A stretch of 64,000 nt of DNA from Warburgia ugandensis (taxonomy: Eukaryota; Streptophyta; Magnoliopsida; Canellales; Canellaceae). How positions within the stretch are numbered: the stretch's first letter is position 1; every line of letters begins with the position of its first letter. Below the pieces are notes generated by a model. The model worked only from the letters and a program-made list of their open reading frames with translations, was not told where the DNA came from and ran no database searches. The stretch covers positions 23,891,445 to 23,955,444 of the forward strand of contig CP141132.1 of assembly GCA_035236585.1 (NCBI GenBank), in the 5' to 3' direction. The position numbers and the translations under genes are program-made. This document shows positions 1 to 13,997 of the stretch, one piece after another.

Positions 1-944
1 CTTCAATTTTCTAGCTAGAAGAGTGCGCACAATTCTTTGTTTCTCACCCTATGTACATGCGCATTTTTTTATATGTAATTTTGCACTTCAATTACATCCA
101 TTGGTTGATGAGTAATGTGCTTGGGTTGATTCTCAAGTTAAAGCACTTTTAACTTTGATTGATAGCATCCATGAACCATGCAAACTATTTCCCTTTTCAT
201 GCCTGAAGTTTATTAGCATCATGCGTGTCATTCCTAACATAGTTTCAATAAAGTTCATGTATGATTTCCATAGTGTTATTCATCTTATTTGCTTGATTAC
301 TTAGGAACCCATTTAGCTTATTAGGTTGTTTAGTTAGTCTATTAGTTAGATTTCATGAATACAAGCTTTGATCCATGAAAAATAGTTATATTTACACTTC
401 ATGAACCAGGAGTACAACTCCATGGGCCATGCGCATGGTGATTGAAGTGTATCTCTTTGATTGTTTGGTTATTTCCTTGTTGCATAATAGTTTAGAATTA
501 TTTGTTTAGCTATTTGCATCTTAGATTAGTTTAGAAAGTTTCTAACTTTAGGTTTTAGGAAGTTTTATATTTAGTAGGCTCCTAAGTTTAAAAAGTTTTA
601 CTTTTAGATAGTTTCTATTAGTTTAAGATCCCTCAATTAATTCAATCTAGTTTTGCATTAGTTTCTTTCATTGAATGCATGTTAGACAAGAAAGTTTCTA
701 ATTCCATTGAAGATCTTTATTATTTAGAAAGTTTCCTTTAGTTCATGTTTCTAATTCCATGCCTTTTACATGTTATTCACTTTCCTAATTTAATCAAAAT
801 CAGTATCTCTTTGGTTAGGATAAGTAATCTAAATAAAATTCAATCAATATACAAAACTATGAGATTCCTTGTGAGATCGACCTCTCTCATATTCAAATTA
901 CTACATTGACTTATGCACTTGCAAGTAATTTTAAAGCTACACCA
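1..944 (+). mobile_element. 3' part of a plus-strand LTR (Athila/Tat-like), cut by the window edge
   Basis: No gene is visible. The last 100 bases have the look of the 3' end of plant Athila/Tat-type LTRs: a 'gtgagatcgacc' phrase, then 'cacttgcaagta', then an ending in CA at 944. Directly after it the minus-strand chromovirus integrase reading begins, so this LTR interrupts that element. The five bases after it (ATACT, 945-949) would be the target duplication, but the left end lies outside the window and this cannot be tested. The family assignment is inference. Confidence 0.5.
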
Positions 945-1285
945 ATACTGATAAAGGACCATGACCAATGGAATATTCTTTGTCCTCAACCACTGCTCCT
1001 GATCCAAAATTTAAATGGCCTTCTTCTTGAAGGTCCAGGTAGGTTATTACTATGATAGCACTCATACAAGTACATGAGAAGTGTCAGGCACATAATTCCA
1101 CAGCATTGAAATGTGAAACACATCATGAACCTCCAAAAGCAACAGCAATAAAGCCAATTAGTAAGCTACCAACTCGATCCTCTCCAAAATCTTCAATGGA
1201 CCAATGAATTGAGGGCTTAGTTCCCCTTTTGCACCAAACCTCATGACTCCCTTCGATAGAAAAACCTTCAAAAACATATGGTCTC
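945..1285 (-). pseudogene. Chromovirus integrase C-terminus (downstream fragment of split pol)
   Basis: Read on the minus strand from 1285 the sequence gives MFLKVFLSKGVMRFGAKG, then LSPQFIGPLKILERI, VFHISMLWNYVPDTSHV and later ILDQEQWLRTKNIPLVMV. These match the GPY/F-type integrase C-terminus of Tekay/Del-like Ty3/gypsy elements, where the usual motifs are KGVMRFGKKGKLSPRF and HVSMLRKY. There are in-frame stops and at least one frameshift. The reading continues exactly across the Athila-like insertion: the codons for LEFEVGD lie at 12,327 and above, and the duplicated GTCTC bridges them. It is a dead remnant, the most downstream pol piece of the base-layer element. Confidence 0.8.
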
Positions 1286-2428
1286 TGTTGATTGTTTAAC
1301 CACAAGTGCACGGGCTATTGTAGGGCAGCTTATGCAAGTACTGGTCGATCCCACGAGGACTTGATTTAAAATGATGGAGTTTCAATAAAATCTAATTATT
1401 TAAAATTAAAAATAAATCACTCAAAATTACTGGAATTATTAAAATCAGAATCAATGATCAGATCTAATAAACTTCTCAAAAATACAAAATTTTCAGTTCT
1501 TAAATAAAACAAACAAAATCAAATAATGAGAAAAAACTACTTTCCTAGATCAATTTTCATCAAAATCTTCACTTCTGGTCTTCTAAAAGCTGATCTGCCT
1601 TTACAAATATCTTCAACACATTCTTGATTAGTGATCCACTGGTCGGATTTGACAGATTCTTCAAAATGGTCAAGATCTTGGCTAAATTGTGATTTCAAGA
1701 TTTGGACAGCTCAGATTGATTTCTGGATTTCAGATCTAAGATCAGAAGTGTCGGTTATGTCTAGGGATGTCCTAAGAATGAACCTGTAAAATTAATTTGA
1801 AATCAGATGAGAAAATAAGGAGAAATTGAAGATTTGGTTTTGATTAAGGCTAACCCGTTGATGGGTTAGGCCTTAATTGATTTGGTATAGATTAGGCAGT
1901 TGCTGGATAAGAAAAACGCAGATAAAACAAAACCAGAATAAAACGGGACAAGGATGTAATTTCTGAAAAAGGACAAAATTGTAATTGATCTTAAAAGGAG
2001 GGCAAAACCGAAATTAAGTGAAAATTCTAGTTTTTAAGAAAAACCAGACAGAGAACTCGATGAAGAAGGGAAACCGGAGGAGGGAGAAGAGAAGGAAGAA
2101 AGGGAAGAGAGGAGGAAGGAGGAGAGGAAAGAAGGGAGACCCGTTTCGGGTTTTCTCCCCTAGGCCAGTCGGATTCGACGCTTGGTGGATTGTGGTTAAC
2201 ACAGAGAGAAGGAGACAACCGGAGGGGTTGCCGTTCTGTATGGACTAGCCTAGTTAGAGCTTTCGGGTCTGGTGTAGGAGGAAAAAGTGGAAGAAGGGCT
2301 TGCTAGTGCAGGTGAATAGGAAACCAACGACTGGTGGGGAGAAAGTGAAGACATTGGTGGAGCCAATCAGTGATGGTGGAGGGAGCGTGTAAGGTGGTCC
2401 AATGCGATCTGGATAAAGGGGTCGACAA

Positions 2429-2539
<111 letters not shown>

Positions 2540-2913
2540 GAGTAGTGGATAATGATGAGAAGTCGTCGGAACCAAGCTGGGTTTGGTGGGGAACAACGGG
2601 AAAACTGGGTTGTCGACCATGGCAGTGCTATAGAGGGAAAACTGGGTAGAGTTGAGAAAGGAGAAGATAGAGATTTCGGTGGGCGGTGAGAAGAAAGAGA
2701 AGAAGAGAGAAGGGGAAAGTGGGATGGTGCCTGAGTTGTGCGGACAGAACAATGGGTAGGAGAGGAAGCGGTGAGAGAAGAGAGAACAAGGGAGAATAGA
2801 GGAGAAGTGGGCTCACGGAGAGGAAGTTGGGAGTCGACTGGGAAAAGAGGCTTCACAGTCCTGAGCAGTGCGATGAGTGATGGCTTGATGATCTACGTTC
2901 TGGGTTTGTAATG

Positions 2914-3048
<135 letters not shown>

Positions 3049-3944
3049 CTGGCAGGAGGAGAAAAGAGGGGGTGGTGTGGTTGTGCCTGCCTTCTACAAT
3101 TCACCCAAGGCAGGTTAGAAGAAAGCTGGAGAGAAGAGAATAGAGAGACGTTAGGAGACAAGAGGGGATAGTGAAAGAGGAGGAGAAGAGGTTGGAAAAG
3201 AGAGGAAGATAGTTGGGGTCTGCCTCTAACGTTCCATCCCAAGGAGAAGATTGAGAAAACAATGGAGAGAAAGGTGGTGGACAAGAGGAGGGAGTAAAGA
3301 GGAAGATGAGAAGAGAGAAAGAGAGGAGAAAAGAGAAGTGCCTTGAGAAGGGAGAGGGAGTAGAAGGAGAGCCTTAAGAGAGAGTAGAGAATGGGAAGTA
3401 GGGGAGAAAAAGAAGTTGGGTACAGTTGGGAAAGAAGGCAATAAGGAAAGTGGGTACATGAGAATGAGGAAGGAAAAAAAAAAAGAAAGAAAGAAGGAAA
3501 AGGAAAAAGAAAGAGAAAGAGAAAGAGAAAAGGAAGGGAAAAAAAAAAGGAAAGAAAGAAGTGGGGGAAAGGGTTGCCTTTTTCTCTATGATTCCAAATT
3601 TAGCTCATTTGTCTTCTAGGAAACTATCACATCCATCTTCATTGGTGATCTGGTCCATCCATTCCTCTTTAAGATGATCTACAAAGTTAACTTTTGATCT
3701 TAGTCATCCGTGCGACCTTTGGTTGATCTGCAAAAGAAACGACTAAATTAAAATCATCTAAACCGTACATTAGTCATCTAATGAACTCTAATGATCATCT
3801 GACCGTTGATTTTGACAAATTAAGGTTTGGATGGTCAATTGGATTTATATTCAAAATCAAGCTAAGTTTTGTAAAATTGAACGGTTAGATGATCTAATTG
3901 AACACTAAATTAGGGGAATTTTGACCAAAATTAAACACTTGACA

Positions 3945-6081
3945 CACCCCCCAACCAGCATTTTGCTAGTCCCAAGTAAAACATGCGAAAAACCAAATTT
4001 CAAGATTTTAAGATTTATTTTTATTTTTAAGTCAACTCCTCTTTTTCCTCAGAGAATTATCTTCAATAAATCACATCAACTTTAGCGTACTAATAAAAAT
4101 GACTGAAAAATTCAAAACCCTACCCATATGCCAAAATAATTCCAATTAAGCTTAAATCTCAGAGTGAGTGTGTGCATGTACAGTTTACATATAGAATCAT
4201 CTTGATCTCTAAATAAACTTCTAACTTTTGAACTCCATCCGAAATATGTTTTGACCTCAATCCTCACTAATGACATACGCTCAGAAATAACATTTTTCAG
4301 ATAAAGGATTCGAATCAAATCTCTCTTTTAATTATGTGAGAAGAGTCAATAAAAGCAAAATTTTCTCACATGTACTCATGAAAAATGGGAGTTACTAAGG
4401 AATTTTATTGTTTTGATCCCATTGGAATGGATGCCATTACCTTTGAATATTTAGAAATACCACTCTTTTATATTCTATCCATTCATTTCCTTATCAAGAC
4501 TATATTTATCCTAAAATCAATAGGTCTTTAACTGGGACGAAATGTAGGCTCAGGATAAGGTACCAAAGAAAGGGTATAAGGATATTCAAAGTTTCTTCAG
4601 AAAATAAGTAGAGGTCTTCTAAAGTTGATAACTCTTTCTTTCTTTGATTTTTTTTTTTTTCTAAAGTGAATATTTTTGTTTCCATTTTTCTTTGTATTCT
4701 TCAAACTTTTTTTTTTTTCAGAATCTTTTCTTTCTTTTTTAGTACTTTTGACTCACTTTGAAGAATATTTCTTTTCTTCATATCCACTTTTCAACTTCAA
4801 TTGCAACTAAAAGGTATTTCTTCATTCTTCTCTAACTTATTTTTCAAAGAAAATGGGTAATGGATAATTTATATTGGGTTAATCTGGGTAAAGGATAATT
4901 TGGGTGGCAAAAGAAAAGGCTTATATTAAAGGCTCAAGTTGGCTAACTAGTGGTAACAATACTTTATGGGTAGGCTTTATGTCTCTAGGTTATAACAATA
5001 AGGATGGCCTAAATCATTTTCTAAGTTTCCTATAATCCATCAAATTCAATGAACTTCTAAAATTTTAAAGGTAATATTCTAATTATTCAGGTAATTAGCC
5101 AAATTTAAGAGTTTGGGATCAATTTTCTTTAAGTACGCTGAAGAAAATTAGGAATATTTATAACCTCTCAAAAAGGATGAATATCTCTAAAACTCACTTA
5201 GGTTATAGGTCTCCACTGAATTTCTTCAGAATCTCTAAGTTGTAGCCACTTATCAATCTAGACTATCTATATGTACCTGCGTGTATAGATATGATCTGAG
5301 ACTTTACTTTCATAGAATACTTTAGAAAATGAGTAAAAAGATGAATTAATCATATTCAATTCCATTAATAAGCTAAAGTTATCCAGATTATACTTTAAAA
5401 AATCCAATTCTCATCATAGTGTAGGAAATGACCTAAAATTTTTCAATTTTTTTTTTTTTTAATCAAGGAAAGCACTAAAAAAAATCTAAAGAAAAACTAG
5501 AATTTGCTAGAATTCTACACCCCCCAACCTGACAGAAACATTGTCCTCAATGTTTTAAAAAGTAGGACCTAAAATGAATATGGGTGATGTAGAAAAGAAG
5601 AAAAAAATGAAAAACTCTGGGTTGCCTCCCAGTGAGCGCTAAGTTTAACGTCTTCAGCCAGACATATCGTCATTTATCTTTGAGTTTTCCTGATTCCAAT
5701 AATGAAATGGCAAGATTTCTCCCGCCACTTCAAAATCTCATGATAGTCTATATAGTTCATCCACCCTGAAATTTTTGGTGATGGTAGAATTATAACACAG
5801 TAGACTACCATGAATGTAAATTGAGTGGGACCACTCTGATGATCTCCTATCTTCAAAATTTCATAGTAATCAATATAACCTCTCCACCTGGAAAATTTGG
5901 GTGGTGGAATCTCTATAACAATGTGAACTACCACAAATTTGAATTCTATTGAACCATATGGATGTGGATGGTCCTCTTTTTCCCTTACATTTTTCTAACA
6001 TTGAGACATAAGCTGACTCTGCCCTTCCTTATAAGATTGTTCTTGTATTAATAGAGGAGGAAGCATGGTTTTGCTTAAATC
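3945..6081 (-). other. A1 3' untranslated region with polypurine tract and stem-loop
   Basis: There is no coding sequence. Next to the LTR, element-sense GGTTGGGGGGTG (plus-strand cccccaacc near 3947-3956) is the likely polypurine tract. A second copy of this kind, cccccaacct, lies at 5521-5530. It is followed by aacattg-tcct-caatgtt (5537-5554), a perfect 7-bp stem with a 4-nt loop. The A2 element has the same arrangement near 24146-24175. Conserved 'cattgaggacaatg' plus G-rich motifs are known downstream of pol in plant Athila/Tat elements. Confidence 0.65.
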
Positions 6082-7494
6082 CTAATTATCTTCTAGTGTG
6101 TACCTTAGAGTCAGTTGATGTATGGACAGTAGATCAATGGACTCTTTCTTGTCCTGTTCTATTAGCACATGCAACAAATCAGGTGGTCCTAATTTCTTAT
6201 CTAATGGTTGTTCAAATAAGGTCTGTAGGTCCCAATCAGGTACATCTTCAAGATTAAAAGGCTTATTTAAAATTTTAGGCTCTATAAGGGGTTCTACTGA
6301 TGATGGGAGGGAAGTGATCTCACTTAATGAAAGCTCCTCAAAATGAGGTTTCCATTTACCTGTATCCATGATAGGAACAGAATCAAGGAGGGCATTAACT
6401 TCCTCTATTAATGCATCCTCATTAAACTCATTAAAATGGGCCAAGCAGGCCTCCAGTGGGTCCGACGAGGAAGACAAATGAAAGTGATCTTGCACAACTG
6501 AATTGATCATGTTAACACTGTGTAAATCATCAGTAATTTCACTAGGTTGGTTACAAATGTTAAAGATGTTTAGCTCTAATGTCATATTGCCAAAGGACAG
6601 TTTCATGACACCATTTCTACAGTTGATTAAGGCATTGGACGTAGCCAAAAATGGTCGTCCCAAGATGACTGGTATTTCATTCTTCTCATTCACCACCGGT
6701 TGTGTATCTAGAACTAGAAAATCTACAGGAAAACAAAATTGTTCTATCTGGACTAACACATCCTCTATTACTCCTCTCGGTATTTTTACAAAATGATCAG
6801 CTAGTTGGAGCATAGTAGATGTAGGTTTTGGTTCACCCAGACCTAACTATTCGTATACCGAGTATGGTAATAGATTTACACTAGATCTTAAATCAAGAAG
6901 AGCTTGGTTAATCTTGTAGCTGCCAATAATGCAAGTAAGAGTGGGACAACCAGGATCTTTGTACTTTGGTGGTGTATGGTGTTGAAGAATAGAACTAACC
7001 TGTTCAGTCAAAAACGCCTTCTTCTGGACATTCAATTTTCTCTTTATGGTGCATAAGTCTTTTAAGAATTTGGCATATGATGGGATTTGTTTTATAGCAT
7101 CTAAGATCGGTATGTTGATCTTGACTTGCTTGAAAATCTCTAAAATCTCATCATTAGATGCAGACTTTGGGACTCGACGCAACCTTTGAGGAAATGGAGC
7201 AGGTATAGGACATGGATCAACAGGTGAAACAGGGTCCTTTTGTTTAGAGTTTTCTTTAACTTTCGTGGATTTTTCTACCTTTTCAGTCTTTTGAGGCTCA
7301 TCTTTCTCAATTCTTTTACCACTCCTAAGAATAGTAACAGCCTTAATTTGTTCCATAGTAGAGCTAGATGTTTCATCAGATGCATTAATGCTAGCCGCAT
7401 GCACTCCCTTAGGGTTTGCTTGTGGTTGAGCTGGGAACTTTCCTTTTTCCATACTTTGCATCATTTGACTCAACATATTTTTTAATTCATTCAC
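6082..7494 (-). pseudogene. A1 retroviral-type aspartic protease region
   Basis: Two open stretches (7494-6847 and 6813-6082) are separated by an in-frame TAG that replaces a CAG or CAA codon. The first carries a linker, then ILDAIKQIPSYAKFLKDL, CTIKRKL and PPKYKDPGCPTL, all typical upstream of Athila proteases. The active-site segment reads LLDLRSSVNLLP where the family has DLGASVNLLP or DLGSSVNLLP: the glycine codon GGA has become AGA at 6886-6888. The second holds PVILGRPFLATSNALI, the conserved flap and C-terminal ILGRPFL motif. After about 190 more residues the frame ends at 6082 with no reverse transcriptase. The enzyme is probably dead here because of the changed active-site glycine and the stop. 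Confidence 0.82.
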
Positions 7495-8049
7495 AGACTT
7501 TTCTTATTGAGAAATTTTCTTCTCCTGGTTCTGAGTAACTTGATTATCCTCAACATGCCTTTTAGGTAGAGGCAAGTAAGGTCCAGAAGGAGGTTAATGA
7601 GTTTGATAAGGTAAGGTAAGAAGTCCTTGGTTTTTTTGATGAGATTGATATTGTCCTGGTTGTGGAACATTAGTAGTAGGTCCATTTTTCCAACTTAAGT
7701 TCGGATGGTTTCTCCAGTTGGGATTATAAGTGTCTGAATATGAGGAGAAAGGTCTTTTATATGTGTTACATGCATTAGCCTGATCATGAAGTACATCTTG
7801 AAAAGCAAGGATTGTAGGACATTCCTGAGTAAGATGTAACGTACTTTCACAAATGCTACACACTTATTTTTCTTTATTTGAGTTTTTCTTTCCCATTTCT
7901 ATGGCTTCTACTTTTCTCACTAGGGATGCTACTTTGGCATTGATATTATCTTTTTCAGACATAGCATACATGCCTCCCCTAGCATGGGTGTTTTTGGGCT
8001 TAGGTCTATCTGTATGTTCTATTCTTTCTGAGTCAGCCAGTCCATGCAC
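7495..8049 (-). pseudogene. A1 gag C-terminal region with CCHC zinc knuckle
   Basis: The minus-strand frame 7863-7594 opens with CSICESTLHLTQEC, a perfect C-x2-C-x4-H-x4-C zinc knuckle, the nucleic-acid-binding motif of retrotransposon gag. It is followed by FSSYSDTYNPNWRNHPNLSW, the NPxWxNHPNxSW phrase typical of Athila-type gag. The stretch 8049-7864 (VASLVRKVEAIEM) links it to the gag core in a shifted frame. Stops and frameshifts between the pieces show decay. Confidence 0.8.
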
Positions 8050-8953
8050 TTTCAGCTAGCCATTCCAAATACTCCTCCGCCTCATCTAGTTGTTTGTTGA
8101 GAAAGTTACCATTACACATCATCTCTACAAACTGGCGCATGTCAGAATTTAGTCCTTCATAAAAGAAGTTGATGATGCGCCATGGTTCATAGCCATGATG
8201 TGGGCAAGTGAGTTATAATTCTTTGAACCTTTCCCAGCATTGATAGAATGATTCTTTATCCTTTTGGGTAAAGTTCATTATCTTGCGGCGAAGTGTATTT
8301 GTTTTATGAGTAGGGAAAAACTTCTTTAAGAATTCCCTAGTCATTTCATTCCAGGTTCTTATGGAACCTGATGGCAGTGCATTAAACCACATTTTTGCTT
8401 TTTTCTTTAAAGAGAAAGGAAAAAGTTTAAGCCTGACAGCATCTAGACCTACATTTTGTATTCGTTGGGTGCTACATACCTCATTAAATTCTTTAAGGTG
8501 CAAATAAGGACTCTCACTATCTAGACCATGGAATTTGGGAAGTAATTGGATTACTCCCGTTTTTAATTCTAACGCACCAGCATTTTGAGGAAGAATTACA
8601 CAAGATGGTGTGCTGGTGCATGTAGGCTGAAGGTAGTCTTTTAAAGTTCTACCACGAAAGTTTTGATGACCCTCAATATTATCATCCCCATGTTCACTCT
8701 GTTGGTCCCACTCCCTATTGTTTCTTCTCCAATCTCTATTTGGTTGATGATTATTCCTCCTTGGTGGAGGTTGATATTCATCGTCCATCAAGGGTGGTGG
8801 GTCCTCATTCATGATAAGTGGAGCCCCTTGACTTCCATGGGGTGAATTACCCCTAGAGCATTGATCAGTCATAGATGTGGCCTGATCTTGTTGTATGTCT
8901 TTTTGGTCGTACTTGACTAACCTTCCGGTTTTGTCGCGTCTCCAAAAGTGCAT
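8050..8953 (-). pseudogene. A1 gag (capsid-like) core
   Basis: The frame opens with an ATG at 8951-8953 (MHFWRRDKTGRLVKYDQ) and runs 246 codons to 8213. It has a proline- and asparagine-rich N-terminal third, then the retrotransposon gag core: FHGLDSESPYLHLKEFNEVC, LKLFPFSLKKKAKMWFNALP, TWNEMTREFLKKFFP, KDKESFYQCWERFKEL. After a stop the same protein continues as CPHHGYEPWRIINFFYEGL, FVEMMCNGNF and AEEYLEWLAE down to about 8050. Gag packages element RNA into virus-like particles. Only one stop breaks the core, fitting a fairly recent insertion. Confidence 0.85.
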
Positions 8954-9099
8954 ACAAGGGAAGCTTCTTTTCGTTTTTTTTTTTTTTCTTTGAGAAAACT
9001 AACCTAAATGATGCAACCTAACTTCTAGAATGATGCGCAAACAAAAGGGCACACTCAAATAATCCTAAGGCTAATAAGCAGCAATATATTTGATTTTCT

Positions 9100-9300
9100 T
9101 GATTTTCTGTGGGGACGATGCTTTTATTAGCCTAGACTAGCACTCCTCTCTTTAAGAGTTGATTACTGCTTACCAGTTAGGTTCTATCCAAAGTGGTTAA
9201 TACAACCCTCGTGTAAGGAGGCGTTTAGACCTCAACAAACGTCAATAGGAGGTGGGGGAAGAGCGAGGCTCTATTAAGTAACCCCCAATAACCACAGTGA
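9100..9300 (-). promoter_or_regulatory. Conserved leader block with hairpin (A1 copy)
   Basis: Two exact matches to the solo LTR at 13,380-17,786 occur in this block: tgtaaggaggcgtttagac (9212-9230) and ggaagagcgaggctctatta (9257-9276), in the same sense relative to both elements. Between them ggcgttt (220-226 of 9,000) pairs with aaacgtc (237-243), a 7-bp stem with one G-T pair and a 10-nt loop. The stem is kept in both copies while the loop differs. The role is unknown. Packaging, translation or processing of element RNA are possible. Confidence 0.6.
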
Positions 9301-10105
9301 TCAAAAGCCACCGGGTGACAGTAAATCGCGTCCTATTAAGAGGGTCCTACGAGCATGTGATGGCCCTATAGGTCTCTTTTGATTGATTTTAAATTAACGT
9401 GAAAGGAAGGTTTGCGTGCTTGAGGTGATTATCCTAAGTGGGCCAAGAGGTGGTGATGAAATCCACCCTTGATCTTATGGGGGTAGGGTGCCCTTACTAA
9501 TTAATTTTCACACACCATGGCAATTCGATCAGCATATAAATCACCTTAAAACATTAAACATGCCCTAAGAATGCAATTAAAAGCAGTAAACTAATGCAAA
9601 ATCCTAAAATGCAACAATTATAAAAAAAAATGCTTCTATATGAGTTACACTACCAAACAATGCAAATTATTCTAAATGCAAACCCTAATCTAGGAAATAA
9701 ATGAGTGAGGAAACTCACAGTGGGGTTTCTGATGAAGATCAAGTGTGGGCCACCTTATCCCACACTTGCCCTGTATTATACAACCCTTTAAAATTTACAA
9801 TGGAAATTGTAATTTACAAGGATCCTCACTACAAGATTCACTCAAAGGAAAAAAGAAAGTCCTATTCTAGGAAAGCAGGGAAGTTTCCAATTTGGTGAAG
9901 ATCCACTTGCCAAATTCCTCCACTTTCCAATTTCCTGAAAAATCAAATTAGAAATTAGTACCAAATTCAGGAAACAAGATGATTATGCCCTAAAAACAAT
10001 TGAAAAATGCACCTAAAATTTCCTAAAATGCTAAAAATTGCAATTCCTAATTTTTTTTAATTTTTTTGGATTTTTAATTAAATTTTATGAAAACTCCTTT
10101 CCAAG

Positions 10106-10127
10106 TCCCCGGCAACGGCACCAAAAA
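10106..10127 (-). promoter_or_regulatory. A1 primer-binding site region
   Basis: In element sense the sequence after the 5' LTR reads TTTTTGGTGCCGTTGCCGGG. It is the hallmark 'TTTTTGGCGCCGTTGCCGGGG' signature next to the 5' LTR of Athila/Tat elements, with one C to T change. From memory the primer is tRNA-Asp. This was not checked. Confidence 0.75.
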
Positions 10128-10129
10128 CT

Positions 10130-12321
<2,192 letters not shown>

Positions 12322-13379
12322 GTCTCCAACCTCAAACTCCAAGTGCCGCCCACATCAGTCTATGCAACTCTTCCATGGACTATGCGCAACCAAAGGACAT
12401 TTCAAATGAGCTTCACTTTGTTTGTACACTATTGTACCAACTCATACCACATAAACTATCTATTCCCGACCTCAATCTAGCAGGTTGGTGAATGACATGG
12501 TTGTCTATATATTGTTTCATACAGTGCCATGCTGATGCTAGCATGTAAACTATTGTTGTACACAAACTCGACAAGCTAGAGGTTCTCATCCTAGCTCCCC
12601 TTCTAATCAATTGCACTAGCTTGCAACATGTCTTACAACATTTGAATGGTTCTCTCTAACCTATTTGTCTATCTGGGATAAAATGTGATATTGAAACTTA
12701 AAGAAGATCCCATCCTTCCTGCATGCTCCTCTAGAAGTTTGAGGTGAATTTGCTATCTCGATCTAAAGTGATGGTCACAAGTGTGCCATACAGACTCATG
12801 AACTCCTTAATATATAGTCTAAAAGGCTGTCCAAAGGTTGTGTTTTCCAAATCAAGAGAAAATGCCCCAAGTTCATCAATCAATCCATGATCACCCAAAT
12901 CATGTCATGGCCCTTTGATGTCTTAGGAAATCCAAATGAAGTCCATGATGATGTGGGTCCCACCTCTATTGAAGAAGATCAAGGGATTGCAACATCCCTG
13001 CTGGTCTCTAATACTCGGCCTTCACCTACTAATAAGTCAAACACCTTACCACGCATTCTCCCACATCCCTTTTCATCCCATTCCATGAGAAACTTCTTCT
13101 CAAGTCATGGTACATCTTGGTTCCCCTAAGTGGATGGTGTACTATGAGTGGTGCCCCTCCTAAAGGATTTCCTATCTCAACTCTCTTTAACTGGGACCAC
13201 CAATCTCCTAAGAAATTGTACACCCTTGTCTAAACCTTGAGTGAACCCTAGTCTACCACCAAGTTCATTTATTTATACATCTTCCCTCTAAGACTGGAGA
13301 ACTCTCTCAACAGTGGTGAACTTCACTCCCAAATTAGTCACAAATAACCCCTTGCCCCTATGCTGAATCTCTGGCTTGC
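12322..13379 (-). pseudogene. Chromovirus integrase zinc-binding and core region
   Basis: Minus-strand pieces in order are TKMYHDLRRSFSWNGMKRD and VVRCLTC (13,223-13,029, the H2C2-side peptide usually MYKDLKxxYWWPNMK...CLTCQ), then SKGHDMIWVI, then EFMSLYGTLVTITLDRDSKF (usual EFVxLHGxPxSIxSDRD) and SIGMAPYEA-like residues near 12,540, and finally RHLEFEVGD at 12,327-12,355. These follow integrase order and run straight into the fragment at 945-1285 once the A1 insertion is removed. Many frameshifts and stops are present. Confidence 0.8.
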
Positions 13380-13982
13380 TGTAATAACCCCAATTTTTGT
13401 AAATTGATTGAGAAAAATCAATAAAGTTTGAGTTTTAGATATTTCGGGCTGAAATATTAGGGTTATTTAAAATATACTTTTTATAAAAGTATAATCAAAT
13501 CATAAGACATGTAAAATTGAAATTAAACTTAGCAAACCCTTCAAAATGACTGTAAGCACGACAAATTTCGAATTCGGATGACAAATCCTTAAGTTTTTCA
13601 TTTTTTGGACAAAAGGGGTAAAATAGTAATTTTACCCAAAAATCAAAATATTCCAAAAATCAAAATATGAAACATCAAAATTTATAATGTACTGAGAAAT
13701 ACGAATCCAACGCCACTAAGTACACTTAAATCCGAGATCATGGGAATAAAACCCAAAGTTTTATGCATAAAGGGCAAAACGGACTTTTTACACCATGTGG
13801 GGCCCACATGGGGACCACCACGTCCCCAACAACCAATTTGATCAGCAGCCCATGTGAAACATGGGTCAACAAAGATCAGCTAGTCATGGGGAAGAAAAGT
13901 TAGGCATGGGAGCATTGAAGACTTTCATGTCATTTTATATTAAAAAAATAACATATTATAATCATGTAAAAAGACCCAAAAT

Positions 13983-13997
13983 GCCTATAAATACAAC
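13983..13997 (+). promoter_or_regulatory. Candidate TATA box of the solo LTR
   Basis: The sequence cctataaatacaacc is followed by a C/A-rich stretch about 600 bases into the LTR, a usual place for the U3/R boundary in long gypsy LTRs. Assigned by sequence only. Confidence 0.4.

Larger units (their letters stand above)
8954..10129 (-). other. A1 5' leader
   Basis: This 1.2-kb untranslated leader (element sense) lies between the primer-binding site and gag. It contains the conserved block described at 9100-9300. A second stretch around 9440-9500 (gatgaaatccacccttga, plus strand) is also present in the A2 leader near 26730-26750. No gene is visible. Confidence 0.7.
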
